A stretch of DNA of 64,000 nucleotides from Lachnospiraceae bacterium (GTDB taxonomy: Bacteria; Bacillota; Clostridia; Lachnospirales; Lachnospiraceae). Of this stretch, positions 1 to 8,831 are shown piece after piece. The translations under genes and the position numbers were made by a program. The stretch covers positions 1 to 64,000 of the forward strand of contig JAETON010000010.1 in assembly GCA_021771695.1 (NCBI GenBank), given 5' to 3'. The notes under the pieces were generated by a model, which was given only the letters and a program-made list of their open reading frames with translations, did no database searches and had not been told where the DNA came from. Numbering within the stretch: position 1 is the stretch's first letter; every line of letters starts with the position of its first letter.

Positions 1-40
1 AATCCGGAGACAGAACCATTTTACGGTTCTGAGCCGGATT
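1..40 (+). terminator. stem-loop at window edge, probable terminator
   Basis: AATCCGG (1-7) pairs with CCGGATT (34-40), and CAGAACC (11-17) pairs with GGTTCTG (25-31), giving a long stem followed by a short T run. It probably ends a gene lying left of the window. A second hairpin, CAGTGAAAT/ATTTCACTG, follows at 73-97 and may serve the minus-strand gene that ends at 122. Confidence 0.6.
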
Positions 41-121
41 TTCTGATCATAAGGAAAGGAGCTGTGCTCCAGCAGTGAAATCATTCAGATTTCACTGTGT
101 TTTGCAACAACTCCTTGTTTT

Positions 122-652
122 CTATAGTGGTTTTTTTGCAGATACAAGAAGCAGGCGCTTCTTTTTGTATACTCGGAATTTTGTAAGTTCTGCATTTTTA
201 AAATAATCTAAAATTTCATAAGTAGAGTGATATTTGTTCTTTTTGGATGGAATCAAATAGGATGGCAGATTGCAGACAATCCGCAAAAACTCAGGAAGAG
301 CTCTTTCTCCAATATACAGCCTTCCCCCTGGGGCAAGTACCCGGGCGGCTTCTTGAATAAATTTTTCAGGGTGTTGAAATTTATGAAAATCATCGCAAAC
401 CGTAATAATACGAAATGTATCATCATTAAAAGCAAGAAGATCGCTGTATCCGGTTTCAATATGAAGTTTTGGGTATGTATCACCAGCAATTCTTACGATA
501 TCTTCGGATGGATCTGTACCATAACCTTCTGCATCTCTCCATTGTGTAAGTTCCGACAAAAAGGTTCCGTCTCCGCATCCAACATCCAAAATTTTATCTC
601 CGTCTCTGACACATATTTTTTTAATCATTTCTTTTCGTAAAGCTTCTTTCAT
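122..652 (-). CDS. class I SAM-dependent methyltransferase
   Basis: A 176-residue protein with the SAM-binding motif I ILDVGCGDGTFL near its N-terminus and a later GGRLYIGERAL segment typical of Methyltransf_11/25 folds. The substrate cannot be told from sequence; small-molecule methylation is the usual role of such short family members. The reading frame stays open upstream to 751, but I choose the ATG at 652 because AAAGGAG lies 6 bases before it and motif I then falls at the usual distance from the N-terminus. It lies 62 bp downstream of the transporter gene on the same strand and may be co-transcribed with it. Confidence 0.8.
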   Translation of the reverse strand: MKEALRKEMIKKICVRDGDKILDVGCGDGTFLSELTQWRDAEGYGTDPSEDIVRIAGDTYPKLHIETGYSDLLAFNDDTFRIITVCDDFHKFQHPEKFIQEAARVLAPGGRLYIGERALPEFLRIVCNLPSYLIPSKKNKYHSTYEILDYFKNAELTKFRVYKKKRLLLVSAKKPL

Positions 653-714
653 AAGAGACTCCTTTCGTACGCCGTTAACAAATTCGTACAAGTTAACTTC
701 ATTATAACAGAAAA

Positions 715-1659
715 CTAGATATAAGAAAATATCCTCAGAAGATAAACCCACATGGTGAGACTGATCGAGGACAGTGCTGTTGCCAAGACGACAATACTGG
801 AAGTTAGAATATGGTCATTGCCCATTTCTTTTGCCATGACATAGCAGCTGACGGTAGTTGGAGAACCAAGCATAATTAAAATAGCAATCAGCCCTTCGTT
901 TCTAAAACCAAGGAAAACAGCCAGCGGAAGAAACAGTGCCGGGAGAATCCAGAGCTTTGTGATGGCAGCAATGATTGTCGGCTTTAATTTTGCCAAAGCC
1001 TTTCTGCCTTCAAAACCTGCACCGACACAAAGCAGAGCCAGCGGGCTTGCCATGACAGCAACATTATTTATGCACTTATCTATCATGACCGGAAAATCTA
1101 CACTGAAAAATGAAAAAGGCAGTCCGGCAAAAATACCTAAAATAATAGGGTTCTTTGCAATGTTTACAAAAGCAGATTTGATGGAGCCGGCCCCTTTTTT
1201 TGCATTTGCTCCGCGGAATGTCAGTACAATTACAGAATAAATATTGTATAAAGGGACACTTCCAACAATCATCAAAGGGCCCATGGTGGAGTGTCCGTAA
1301 ATATTTTCAATAAAGGCAATGCCAAGAATCGCAGCACTGCCGCGGAAGGATGCCTGTACAAATGCACCGATGATGGACTTGTCTTTGATAAAAATTTCAG
1401 CTAAAAGCCAGATGCCCCAGAACATAATCGAAGTAATAATCATGCAGTAAAGGAAATATTTCAAGTTAAATACTTCCCGGATGGGTGCCCCGGCAATATC
1501 CCGGAAAACTAAAACCGGAAGGGCAATGTTAAAAACAAATTTATTGGCTGTGGAAATAAAAGATTCATGAAACCAGCCTTTATCTTTTAGAAACCATCCC
1601 AAAAAGATTAAAAAGAAAATCGGGATGGTAGAATTTAAGCTGAATATAAAGTCATTCAT
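715..1659 (-). CDS. AEC-family (auxin efflux carrier-type) permease
   Basis: A 314-residue, very hydrophobic protein with about ten predicted membrane segments, starting with MNDFIFSLNSTIPIFFLIFL. The organisation (N- and C-terminal five-helix halves, a central charged loop, the late motif GSPTTVSCYVMAKEMG) matches the AEC transporter family, which in Firmicutes includes malate and other organic-anion carriers. Length is normal for the family. The ATG at 1659 has AAGGAGG just upstream. The gene is divergent from the PTS regulator at 1859. The substrate is unknown. Confidence 0.88.
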   Translation of the reverse strand: MNDFIFSLNSTIPIFFLIFLGWFLKDKGWFHESFISTANKFVFNIALPVLVFRDIAGAPIREVFNLKYFLYCMIITSIMFWGIWLLAEIFIKDKSIIGAFVQASFRGSAAILGIAFIENIYGHSTMGPLMIVGSVPLYNIYSVIVLTFRGANAKKGAGSIKSAFVNIAKNPIILGIFAGLPFSFFSVDFPVMIDKCINNVAVMASPLALLCVGAGFEGRKALAKLKPTIIAAITKLWILPALFLPLAVFLGFRNEGLIAILIMLGSPTTVSCYVMAKEMGNDHILTSSIVVLATALSSISLTMWVYLLRIFSYI

Positions 1660-1858
1660 GTATAAAACCTCCTTGATGGATTATAGCATAAAAGCAGATA
1701 GCAGGTCTATTTTTTGCACAAAAAGGAAAAATTAACCACATTTTTTGGATGGTGCAAATTGTGCAGAAGATTCAAAATTTAATGACATTTATTGGACTTT
1801 ATCTTGGACTGTTTATCCGTTATGCTAAGAGTACGGAAGGTACATAGGAGGTGTTAGA

Positions 1859-3913
1859 ATGTCAATCATTTATAACCTGGATGTAAGATGCTATGAAATT
1901 CTAAAACAGTTGTTATATAAAGACGGCTACATGACAATACAGCAGATTGCAGACGAAAAAGGCATTTCCAAAAGGAGCGTATATTATGACATCCGCAAGA
2001 TTAATGAATGGCTGGAAGCTCAGAATATAGAACCTTTGGAAATTGAAAGAAAAAAGGGAATATTGATTGAAAAAGAAGCAAAAGAAGTTATCCGGACAAG
2101 GCTGAAAGAAATCCCGCCGAAACTAGCTTATGTCTTTTCACCGGTGGAAAGAATGAAAATCATTATCTGTTCTGTAATGTTAAGAAACAGAAACCTGCAT
2201 ATTGACGATTTTATGGAATTGTGTCAGGTAAGCAGAAATACGATTATCAATGATATGAAAGAGGCATCCAAAGAAATTGCTAAGTTTCAGCTTCATTTAT
2301 GTTATGAAAATGGAAAGGGATACCGGATTATAGGAGATTTAATTAAGAAACGAAGTATTTACTTTTTATATTTTGGTTCGATTGCTGATTTCTATAAAAA
2401 GGGAGTTTTGCCGCTGGAAAATCCGGAGAAAACGGAAGAAATTCTGGAGAAGCTCAAGGACATTGAAGACGCGTTAGATGCCCAGTATGTAACCGGAATT
2501 TTATATTCTATCGCCGTGTTTTTTTCAACCATCGAAAGCCGCACCGATACCGTAGAGTTTTCTGAAAAAGAAGAACAGGAAATTATGAACACCAAAGAGT
2601 ACCAACTGGTGCGGGAGCGATTTGAAGACTTAAAAAAAGGCGAACAGCTTTATCTAACACTGCATTTGCTCGGTTCCAGAGTACAGAATATATCAACAGA
2701 TATTATGAACGAAGGAATAGGACATGAAATCCAAAGACTTTCCAAGATTCTGGTAAAAGCATTTTCAGGAATCGCATGTGTCAGTTTTGAGAGAGAAGCT
2801 GAATTAGTTCAGGCTATTACTGCTCATTTAAAAACCTCATTGTACCGTTATCGTTATGGTATTCAGCTTGGAAATCCAATGCTGGATGACATTAAAAACG
2901 AATATGGAGACTTGTTTGAAATTACAAGCCGGGCCTGCAAATACCTGGAAAAAGAAATTGAAGTACCAATTCCAGAAGGAGAGATTGCTTATCTTACGTT
3001 ACATTTTGGAGCATTTATTAATTCAGGACAGCGGCAGAAAGAAGAAAAGTTAAATATTTTGGTTGTATGTCCCAATGGATTGAGTACAGCGAATATGATA
3101 CGAGAAGAAATTTGTACATTGGTTCCAAATGCTCAGACAGTCGATATTATTTCATTGAAAGATTATGGGAAAAACCATAATTACAATGTAGTTATTTCTA
3201 CCATTGTAATTGAAGATGAGGAAAACTTAATTATTGTACATCCAATTCTTACAGATAGTGACCGGATCAGTATTTTGAAAAAATGTATGAAATATGAAAA
3301 TAAGCATCATGTGAATGTTTCACAGATTACGGATATTGCGAAAAAATATATGTCTGAGAAGAATCTGTCTGCATTTAAAAAAGAACTGATGGATTATTTT
3401 TCAAATGCTGCTTTGGAGTCCTATATGAGAAAAAATAATTATGGAAGAGGTATCTGTCAAGTGTTGGAAGATTCTCATATACGAATTGTACAGCAGCCTT
3501 TCCATTGGGAAGAAGCGATTCAAATATCTTCTGAAAGTCTTTTAAACGAAGGATATATCAAACAATCTTATATAGATAGTATGATCCAAAAAACCAAACA
3601 ATATGGTCCATATATGTTTATTACGGATGATGTTGTTTTGGCACACTCTGAAATTGAAGATGGAGCGAATCTTTTGGGTATTTCTTTCACAATATTTAAA
3701 AATCCGGTTATTTTTACAACACGGGAAAATCAGAAGCGGAAAGCAAAAATTATTTTAGTATTATCCGCAGAGGATCAGACAGCACATATTAAAATTTTAA
3801 ATGACATTATGACGATTTTTAAAGATGGAAAAAATGCCGAAAAAATATGGAAATGCCAAGATACCAAACAGGTACAAAAGGTTATTTGCAAAATTGTACA
3901 GGAGGAATCATGA
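1859..3913 (+). CDS. PRD-domain transcription regulator with PTS IIB and IIA domains
   Basis: 684 residues in the LicR/MtlR/BglG layout. There is an N-terminal winged helix (residues 1-60, including ISKRSVYYDIRKIN), a second Mga-type HTH (about 85-150, VSRNTIINDM), two PRDs (about 185-285 and 290-395, with histidines in LTLHLLGSR and LTLHFGAFI), a IIB-like domain (from about 403, VVCPNGLSTAN with its cysteine) and a C-terminal IIA-like domain (about 535-684, histidine in VVLAHS). Such proteins are activators switched by PTS phosphorylation. It heads the ascorbate-type PTS operon and overlaps the next gene by ATGA. GGAGG precedes the ATG. Confidence 0.92.
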   Translation: MSIIYNLDVRCYEILKQLLYKDGYMTIQQIADEKGISKRSVYYDIRKINEWLEAQNIEPLEIERKKGILIEKEAKEVIRTRLKEIPPKLAYVFSPVERMKIIICSVMLRNRNLHIDDFMELCQVSRNTIINDMKEASKEIAKFQLHLCYENGKGYRIIGDLIKKRSIYFLYFGSIADFYKKGVLPLENPEKTEEILEKLKDIEDALDAQYVTGILYSIAVFFSTIESRTDTVEFSEKEEQEIMNTKEYQLVRERFEDLKKGEQLYLTLHLLGSRVQNISTDIMNEGIGHEIQRLSKILVKAFSGIACVSFEREAELVQAITAHLKTSLYRYRYGIQLGNPMLDDIKNEYGDLFEITSRACKYLEKEIEVPIPEGEIAYLTLHFGAFINSGQRQKEEKLNILVVCPNGLSTANMIREEICTLVPNAQTVDIISLKDYGKNHNYNVVISTIVIEDEENLIIVHPILTDSDRISILKKCMKYENKHHVNVSQITDIAKKYMSEKNLSAFKKELMDYFSNAALESYMRKNNYGRGICQVLEDSHIRIVQQPFHWEEAIQISSESLLNEGYIKQSYIDSMIQKTKQYGPYMFITDDVVLAHSEIEDGANLLGISFTIFKNPVIFTTRENQKRKAKIILVLSAEDQTAHIKILNDIMTIFKDGKNAEKIWKCQDTKQVQKVICKIVQEES

Positions 3914-4365
3914 AAGAAATATATAATATGTTAAAACGGGAAAATGTTAGAATTTTACCCCGTGTAGAAAACTGGAGAGAAGCAATTCATGTTGCTGTGC
4001 AGCCACTGGTAGACGGTGGATTTTGCGAATCCAGATATATTGATGAAATTATTAAAAACACAGAAAAACTTGGCCCATACTATGTTTTGTGTGAGAATCT
4101 TGCTTTGGTTCACGGAAGTTCTGATCAGGGAGTTTTAAAACGCCAAATGGCAGTAACACTCCTTAGAGAGCCGATAAAGTTTAAAGAGGATGGGTATGAT
4201 GTGAGAGTTCTGGTGACATTAGCGGCAACAGATCCAGAATCCCACATGGAAGCACTGCAGGCAATGTCAGAGTTATTTTCAACGCCGGAAAATGTAGAGA
4301 AAGTATTAAATGCAGAGACGGCAGATGAAATTTATGATTTGTTTGTTCATGCGATTGATGAATAA
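3910..4365 (+). CDS. ulaC: PTS IIA component, ascorbate/fructose-mannitol type
   Basis: A 151-residue cytosolic phosphocarrier. The probable phospho-accepting histidine is H68 in ENLALVHGSS. It is clearly related to the IIA-like domain at the C-terminus of the preceding regulator (shared GPYxxxxxxxxLxH pattern), so one may have arisen from the other. The frame is open upstream to 3847 inside the regulator gene, but the ATG at 3910 is the start. It overlaps the regulator stop as ATGA and follows GGAGG at 3901-3905. The gene symbol reflects family resemblance only. Confidence 0.85.
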   Translation: MKEIYNMLKRENVRILPRVENWREAIHVAVQPLVDGGFCESRYIDEIIKNTEKLGPYYVLCENLALVHGSSDQGVLKRQMAVTLLREPIKFKEDGYDVRVLVTLAATDPESHMEALQAMSELFSTPENVEKVLNAETADEIYDLFVHAIDE

Positions 4366-4397
4366 GAAAGGTCTATAAGAAAAAGGAGGATTTTTGT

Positions 4398-5786
4398 ATG
4401 GATTTTATTATTAATATTTTATCAACTCCTGCCATTTTGGTAGGTCTGATTTCTTTGCTTGGTTTAGCATTACAGAAAAAGCCAATTGAAGATATCGTAA
4501 AAGGAACCTTGAAAACAATTGTTGGATTCCTGGTGTTAACAGCAGGTTCCAGTTTTCTTCAGACAGGCTCTTTAAATGATTTTGGGACAATTTTTAATTA
4601 TGCATTTAATATGCAGGGAGTTGTACCAAATAACGAAGCAATTGTATCTCTCGGATTAGAAAAGTTTGCCAGTGATACCGCTTACATTATGTGCATTGGA
4701 ATGGTAGCCAACATTGTTATGGCAAGATTTTCAAGAATGCATTATATTTTCTTAACAGGTCATCATACATTATATATGGCTTGTATGTTAGCGGTAATTT
4801 TAAATGTTGGAAATTTAAGTGGTCCTCAGCTGTGGATTGGCGGCGGATTAATGTTAGGTTTAATCATGGTAATTTCTCCGGCAATCTGCCAGCCGACAAT
4901 GTCAAAGATTACCGGTACAGAAGAACTTGGTTTTGGACATTTTGGCGGTGTCGGTTACTGGTTCTCTGCACAGATTGGTAAGATTTTCAAAGGAAAAAGT
5001 AAATCTACAGAAGAAACGAACTTCCCGCAGCGTATTTCTTTCCTGCGTGATACAACTGTAGCTATCGGTCTTACCATGGTAATCTTCTTCGTTATTGTAA
5101 CATTTGTAGCGGTTGTTGTAAAAGATGGAATGAATGATCCTGTAATTTCTGAGTTCTTTAAAGGAGAAACAAATACACACTGGCTGGTATGGGCAATTAC
5201 AAAAGGTCTTAGCTTTGCCGGCGGTGTATATATCATTTTAAGTGGTGTACGTTTGATTATTGGTGAAATCGTTCCGGCATTCCGTGGTATTGCAGAAAAA
5301 ATCGTACCAGGCGCAAAACCTGCACTGGACTGCCCGGTTGTATTCCCATACGCTCCAAATGCTGTATTAATCGGATTCCTTGTATCCTTTGTTGGAGGTA
5401 TTGTCGGATTGTTTATCTTAGGAGCAATCAATAAGTCTTTGATTCCTGTAGCATTAATTTTACCTGGTGTAATTCCGCATTTCTTCTGTGGAGCTACAGC
5501 TGGTGTATTTGCAAATGCAGAGGGTGGATTAAAAGGATGTCTGGTAGGTTCTTTCCTTCATGGATTATTAATTACATTCCTGCCGGCAATCTGTATGCCG
5601 GTTATGGGATCTTTGAACTTTGCAAACTGTACATTCTCTGATGCAGACTTCTCTGTAGCAGGTATTATCCTTGGAAATGCAGCACAATTTGTTCAGGGCG
5701 GTGGATTATTTATTGTATGTATCGTACTGTATCTGATTCCAATTGTATATAATTTTGCTGCACCAAAGAAACAAAAAGAAGCTTAG
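4398..5786 (+). CDS. ulaA: PTS IIC component, ascorbate (UlaA/SgaT) family
   Basis: A 462-residue polytopic membrane permease with about eleven membrane spans. The family features visible are the N-terminal STPAILVGLISLLGLALQKK segment, the GHHTLYMACMLAV loop and the paired PALDCPVVFPYAPNAVLIGF and GVIPHFFCGATAGVFANAEG regions. In known members it takes up L-ascorbate, which is phosphorylated to ascorbate-6-P by IIA and IIB. The true substrate here may be another acidic or pentose-like sugar, because no UlaG lactonase or UlaD decarboxylase is nearby. GGAGG precedes the ATG. Confidence 0.88.
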   Translation: MDFIINILSTPAILVGLISLLGLALQKKPIEDIVKGTLKTIVGFLVLTAGSSFLQTGSLNDFGTIFNYAFNMQGVVPNNEAIVSLGLEKFASDTAYIMCIGMVANIVMARFSRMHYIFLTGHHTLYMACMLAVILNVGNLSGPQLWIGGGLMLGLIMVISPAICQPTMSKITGTEELGFGHFGGVGYWFSAQIGKIFKGKSKSTEETNFPQRISFLRDTTVAIGLTMVIFFVIVTFVAVVVKDGMNDPVISEFFKGETNTHWLVWAITKGLSFAGGVYIILSGVRLIIGEIVPAFRGIAEKIVPGAKPALDCPVVFPYAPNAVLIGFLVSFVGGIVGLFILGAINKSLIPVALILPGVIPHFFCGATAGVFANAEGGLKGCLVGSFLHGLLITFLPAICMPVMGSLNFANCTFSDADFSVAGIILGNAAQFVQGGGLFIVCIVLYLIPIVYNFAAPKKQKEA

Positions 5787-5793
5787 AAATATT

Positions 5794-5820
5794 TGCCGGG
5801 GAGTTTGAAACTCCCTGGCA
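5794..5820 (+). other. intercistronic hairpin between IIC and IIB
   Basis: TGCCGGGGAGTTT is followed by AAACTCCCTGGCA, a strong stem with one mismatch and no T run. It sits between the IIC stop and the IIB ribosome site. It could protect the upstream mRNA or tune the IIC:IIB ratio rather than terminate transcription. Confidence 0.6.
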
Positions 5821-5860
5821 GAATTAGGAAATCGTCATTTATTTTAAGGAGGTATTTTTT

Positions 5861-6139
5861 ATGATTCGTTCAATTATGTGTTGTTGTGGTTCAGGACTGG
5901 GTTCCAGTATGCTGGTAAGAATGAACGTGGAAAAGGCAGTGCAGAAATTAGGTGTATCTGGAGTTTCTGTTTCCCACTCATCTTTGTCTGATGCAACAGA
6001 AGGAGCTGCTGATTTATTTGTCGTTGGAAAAGATTTAGCAAACTTTGTAAAAGAATTGCCAAGGGTTGTAATTCTTGATAATATTATGGATAAGGAAGAA
6101 CTAGAGACGAAATTAAAAGCTGAATTTGAGAAAGAGTAG
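5861..6139 (+). CDS. ulaB: PTS IIB component, ascorbate (UlaB/SgaB) family
   Basis: A 92-residue cytosolic phosphotransfer protein. The active-site loop MCCCGSGLGSSML holds the phosphocysteine, most likely C9 by analogy with the CGxGxGSS loop of SgaB proteins. The triple cysteine C7-C9 is unusual. AAGGAGG precedes the ATG, and the gene is separated from IIC by a hairpin. It passes phosphate from the IIA component to the sugar carried by IIC. Confidence 0.88.
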   Translation: MIRSIMCCCGSGLGSSMLVRMNVEKAVQKLGVSGVSVSHSSLSDATEGAADLFVVGKDLANFVKELPRVVILDNIMDKEELETKLKAEFEKE

Positions 6140-6150
6140 AGGAGTCAGTA

Positions 6151-7017
6151 ATGGATAAAAATCAGTTGCAGGATTTGAAGATATTATCTGCCAAGATTCG
6201 CTTAGATGTGTTAAAAATGCTGGAGAAGAGGGGTTATGGCCACTTGGGCGGTTCCCTTTCCATTGTAGAATTGATGAGTGTTCTGTATGGAAAACAGCTT
6301 CGTTATGACGCAGCGAATCCAAAATGGGAAGACCGCGATATGGTAGTATTGTCAAAAGGACATGCAGGTCCGGCGTGGTACAGTGCATTGGCAGAACAAG
6401 GGTTCTTTGATAAAGAATGGCTGTATACATTAAATGATGGCGGAACGAACCTTCCATCACATCCAGACCGTTTAAAAACACCGGGAGTTGATATGACAAC
6501 TGGTTCCTTGGGACAGGGAACATCTGCAGCTGCAGGAATTGCTACTGGTTTCCGAATGAAAGGCAGCGGTCAGTATGTATATCTGATTGTTGGGGACGGA
6601 GAATTGAATGAGGGACAGTGCTGGGAGGCATTCCAGTATATTGCCCATTATAAACTAAATCACTGCGTCGTTATCATTGATGAAAATAAGAGACAGTTAG
6701 ACGGGACAACGAAAGAGATTATGAATCCATTTGATGTGGCAGAGAAAATGCGTGCATTTGGATTCCATGTTCAGAAAGTCAAAGGAAATGATGAGGAAGC
6801 GATTGACAAAGCCATTGATTGTGCCAAAGAAGTGGAAGATCAGGCAGTTTGTATTGTTCTGGATTCAATCAAAGGTTCCGGGGTTCCTTACTTTGAACAA
6901 TTGGCTGGAAACCACTCTGTAAAATTTAATAACGATGAAATTCTTGGTGCAAACCATGAGGCAATCAAAGCTTTAGAGTCATTCATTGAAGGAGGCAGCG
7001 AATTATGTACCGATTAG
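6151..7017 (+). CDS. transketolase, N-terminal (ThDP-binding) subunit
   Basis: 288 residues, covering the first half of transketolase. The thiamine diphosphate motif is GDGELNEGQCWEAFQYIAHY followed by the N in IDENK. GYGHLGGSLS and GHAGPAWYSALAEQG are the usual active-site loops. In split transketolases this subunit works only with the C-terminal partner, which is the next gene. Placement directly behind the PTS genes (11 bp after IIB) implies that the imported sugar feeds the non-oxidative pentose phosphate pathway. Confidence 0.92.
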   Translation: MDKNQLQDLKILSAKIRLDVLKMLEKRGYGHLGGSLSIVELMSVLYGKQLRYDAANPKWEDRDMVVLSKGHAGPAWYSALAEQGFFDKEWLYTLNDGGTNLPSHPDRLKTPGVDMTTGSLGQGTSAAAGIATGFRMKGSGQYVYLIVGDGELNEGQCWEAFQYIAHYKLNHCVVIIDENKRQLDGTTKEIMNPFDVAEKMRAFGFHVQKVKGNDEEAIDKAIDCAKEVEDQAVCIVLDSIKGSGVPYFEQLAGNHSVKFNNDEILGANHEAIKALESFIEGGSELCTD

Positions 7018-7970
7018 CAGAAGATAGAAATTCAAAGGGAAAAGAACTCCGCATGTGTGTGGTAGAAACCATTCAGGAAATGATGACTTACGATGACAAA
7101 GTTGTAGCTTTAGAGGCAGACTTAGGCGGTGCCAGCGGGTTTACCAAAATTCAAAAGTCTAATCCAGACCGTTTTGTCCAGTGTGGAATTGCCGAAGCAA
7201 ATATGGTTGGAGTAGCAGCAGGACTTTCTGTGACAGGATTTAAACCGTATATTCATACTTTTGGACCGTTTGCAACCCGCCGTGTGTTTGACCAGATGTA
7301 TCTGTCCGGCGCTTATGCTCATAATACAATTAACATCTACGGTTCTGATCCGGGATTTACAGTAGGAGCAAACGGCGGAACACATACGACATGGGAAGAT
7401 GTCGCTTTAATGAGAGAAATTCCGGGAGCTGTTGTCTGTGATGCGGCAGATGCTGTTCAGATGGAATGGATTTTAAAAGAATTTGCGAAATCAGAAGGAA
7501 TTCATTATGTTAGAGGAAACCGGAAAGCGGTAAGAAATGTCTATGCGGAAGGTTCAGAGTTTACTCTTGGGAAAGGAAATATTTTAAAAGAGGGTTCTGA
7601 GGTATTATTGATCGCAGCAGGACAGTTAGTATCTGATGCTTTGGATTGTGCCAAGATGCTGGAAAAAGAAAATATTTCCGTAGAAGTAGTAGACATGTTT
7701 ACTATTAAACCGTTAGATGAAGAACTGCTGTTAAAAGAAGCCGAAGGAAAACAGTTGGTTGTAACATTTGAAAATCACTCTGTTTATGGAGGTCTTGGAA
7801 GTGCTGCAGCAGAAGTTATGGCAGAGAAAAATGTGCCGGTACCACTAAAGAGAGTTGGAGTAAAAGACTGCTTCGGTCAGGTGGGAACACCGGAATTTCT
7901 ACAAAAAGAATTTGGACTGACAGCAGAAGATTTGGCAGAGGAAATCAAAAAGAATTACAAAATGAGATAA
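7005..7970 (+). CDS. transketolase, C-terminal subunit
   Basis: A 321-residue partner of the preceding gene, with the pyrimidine-binding and C-terminal domains of transketolase (CGIAEANMVGVAAGLSVTG, then VTFENHSVYGGLGSAAAEV). It overlaps the N-terminal subunit by 13 bp. GGAGG at 6991-6995 precedes the ATG at 7005, so the two are probably translationally coupled in equal amounts. It is the last gene of the PTS operon; a terminator follows at 8009-8033. Confidence 0.92.
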   Translation: MYRLAEDRNSKGKELRMCVVETIQEMMTYDDKVVALEADLGGASGFTKIQKSNPDRFVQCGIAEANMVGVAAGLSVTGFKPYIHTFGPFATRRVFDQMYLSGAYAHNTINIYGSDPGFTVGANGGTHTTWEDVALMREIPGAVVCDAADAVQMEWILKEFAKSEGIHYVRGNRKAVRNVYAEGSEFTLGKGNILKEGSEVLLIAAGQLVSDALDCAKMLEKENISVEVVDMFTIKPLDEELLLKEAEGKQLVVTFENHSVYGGLGSAAAEVMAEKNVPVPLKRVGVKDCFGQVGTPEFLQKEFGLTAEDLAEEIKKNYKMR

Positions 7971-8008
7971 AAAATTTCAGAAAGAATTGTGTTATATAGA
8001 GGTTTAAG

Positions 8009-8033
8009 GGCATCTTGCAGTTTGCAGGATGCC
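8009..8033 (+). terminator. terminator of the PTS-transketolase operon
   Basis: GGCATCTTGCA pairs with TGCAGGATGCC across a 3-base loop (one G-U pair), followed by TGTTTCTTT. It separates the sugar operon from the MNT-HEPN-Jet operon. Confidence 0.75.
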
Positions 8034-8119
8034 TGTTTCTTTATATTTAGATGTTTATATGATAAAATGAAAAAAATAGAGCTGCATAGTAGAAAATAAT
8101 AAAAACATTGGAGGACGTT

Positions 8120-8413
8120 ATGCCGGAGACAGGAATTAAGCCAAAAGTGATAGAAGAAATTTGCAATTTCGCAGAAAAAAATCATGTGAAAAAAGTCATT
8201 TTATTTGGTTCAAGGGCAAGAGGAGATTATCAAAAAAAAAGTGATATTGACATAGCGGTCGAAGGCGGGAATTTCAATCACTTTGCACGTGCTGTTGAAG
8301 ATGAAACTTCTACACTGTTGGAGTATGATATTGTCAATTTAAATCAAAAGGTATCAGAGGCATTGCAAGAATCAATTCGCAGAGAAGGAGTTGTGATTTA
8401 TGAAAAAATATGA
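8120..8413 (+). CDS. MntA-like minimal nucleotidyltransferase
   Basis: A 97-residue protein with the complete nucleotidyltransferase signature GS-x10-DxD: G30-S31, then D42 and D44 in GSRARGDYQKKSDIDIAV. A likely third acidic residue lies in YDIVNL. In characterised MntA-HepT pairs this enzyme adds AMP to a tyrosine of the HEPN toxin and thereby silences it. A TTG at 8108 is in frame, but the ATG at 8120 with GGAGG at 8110-8114 is the better start. It overlaps the HEPN partner by 14 bp. Only a weak promoter (TATGAT at 8058-8063) is visible upstream. Confidence 0.88.
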   Translation: MPETGIKPKVIEEICNFAEKNHVKKVILFGSRARGDYQKKSDIDIAVEGGNFNHFARAVEDETSTLLEYDIVNLNQKVSEALQESIRREGVVIYEKI

Positions 8414-8831
8414 AAATTACGTGTCAAATCTCAATATTTTACAGAAGGCGAAAGAAGAAAATTTGGAAAACGAATTTATTATCAGCGGAATCATAGATAA
8501 ATTTTCAATTCAATTTGAGTTAGGTTGGAAAACTTTAAAAGAACTGCTGAAATATGAAGGAAAGGTGGAAGCACAGAGCGGTTCGCCAAGAAGTATTATA
8601 AAAGCGGCATATACAATTTATGATTTTATGGATGAAGAAATTTGGCTGGAAATGCTAAGGGCAAGAAATGATATGTCTCATATTTATGATGGAGAAGCAG
8701 CAAAACGATTGGTGGGAGAAATATTAGAAAAATATATTCCAGAATTTCAGAAAATGAAGATTAAGTTGAAAGAGCATTATGGAGAAATCTTAGAGGTGGA
8801 AAAATCAAATGATATTCGGAGTAATTTATGA
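8400..8831 (+). CDS. HEPN protein, HepT/HI0074-type substrate-binding partner
   Basis: A 143-residue helical protein of the HI0074 nucleotidyltransferase-partner family. It carries the HEPN RNase motif R-x4-H with a tyrosine two residues on: R89, H94, Y96 in ARNDMSHIYD. In HepT toxins the R and H cut RNA and the tyrosine is the AMP-acceptor, so all parts needed for an active toxin and its control are present. It overlaps mntA by 14 bp and the JetA-like gene by ATGA. This places a toxin-antitoxin-like pair at the head of a condensin operon. Confidence 0.87.
   Translation: MKKYENYVSNLNILQKAKEENLENEFIISGIIDKFSIQFELGWKTLKELLKYEGKVEAQSGSPRSIIKAAYTIYDFMDEEIWLEMLRARNDMSHIYDGEAAKRLVGEILEKYIPEFQKMKIKLKEHYGEILEVEKSNDIRSNL

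Noticed and set aside
652..751. Longer N-terminus of the methyltransferase reaching into the transporter gene
   Set aside because: The start at 652 has a good ribosome site and family-like spacing to motif I; the extension has neither.
1715..1765. TGCACAA ... TTGTGCA inverted repeat before the ascorbate-type PTS regulator as an operator
   Set aside because: The half-sites are only 7 bp and 37 bp apart and no good promoter could be placed beside them, so the support is too weak for a feature.
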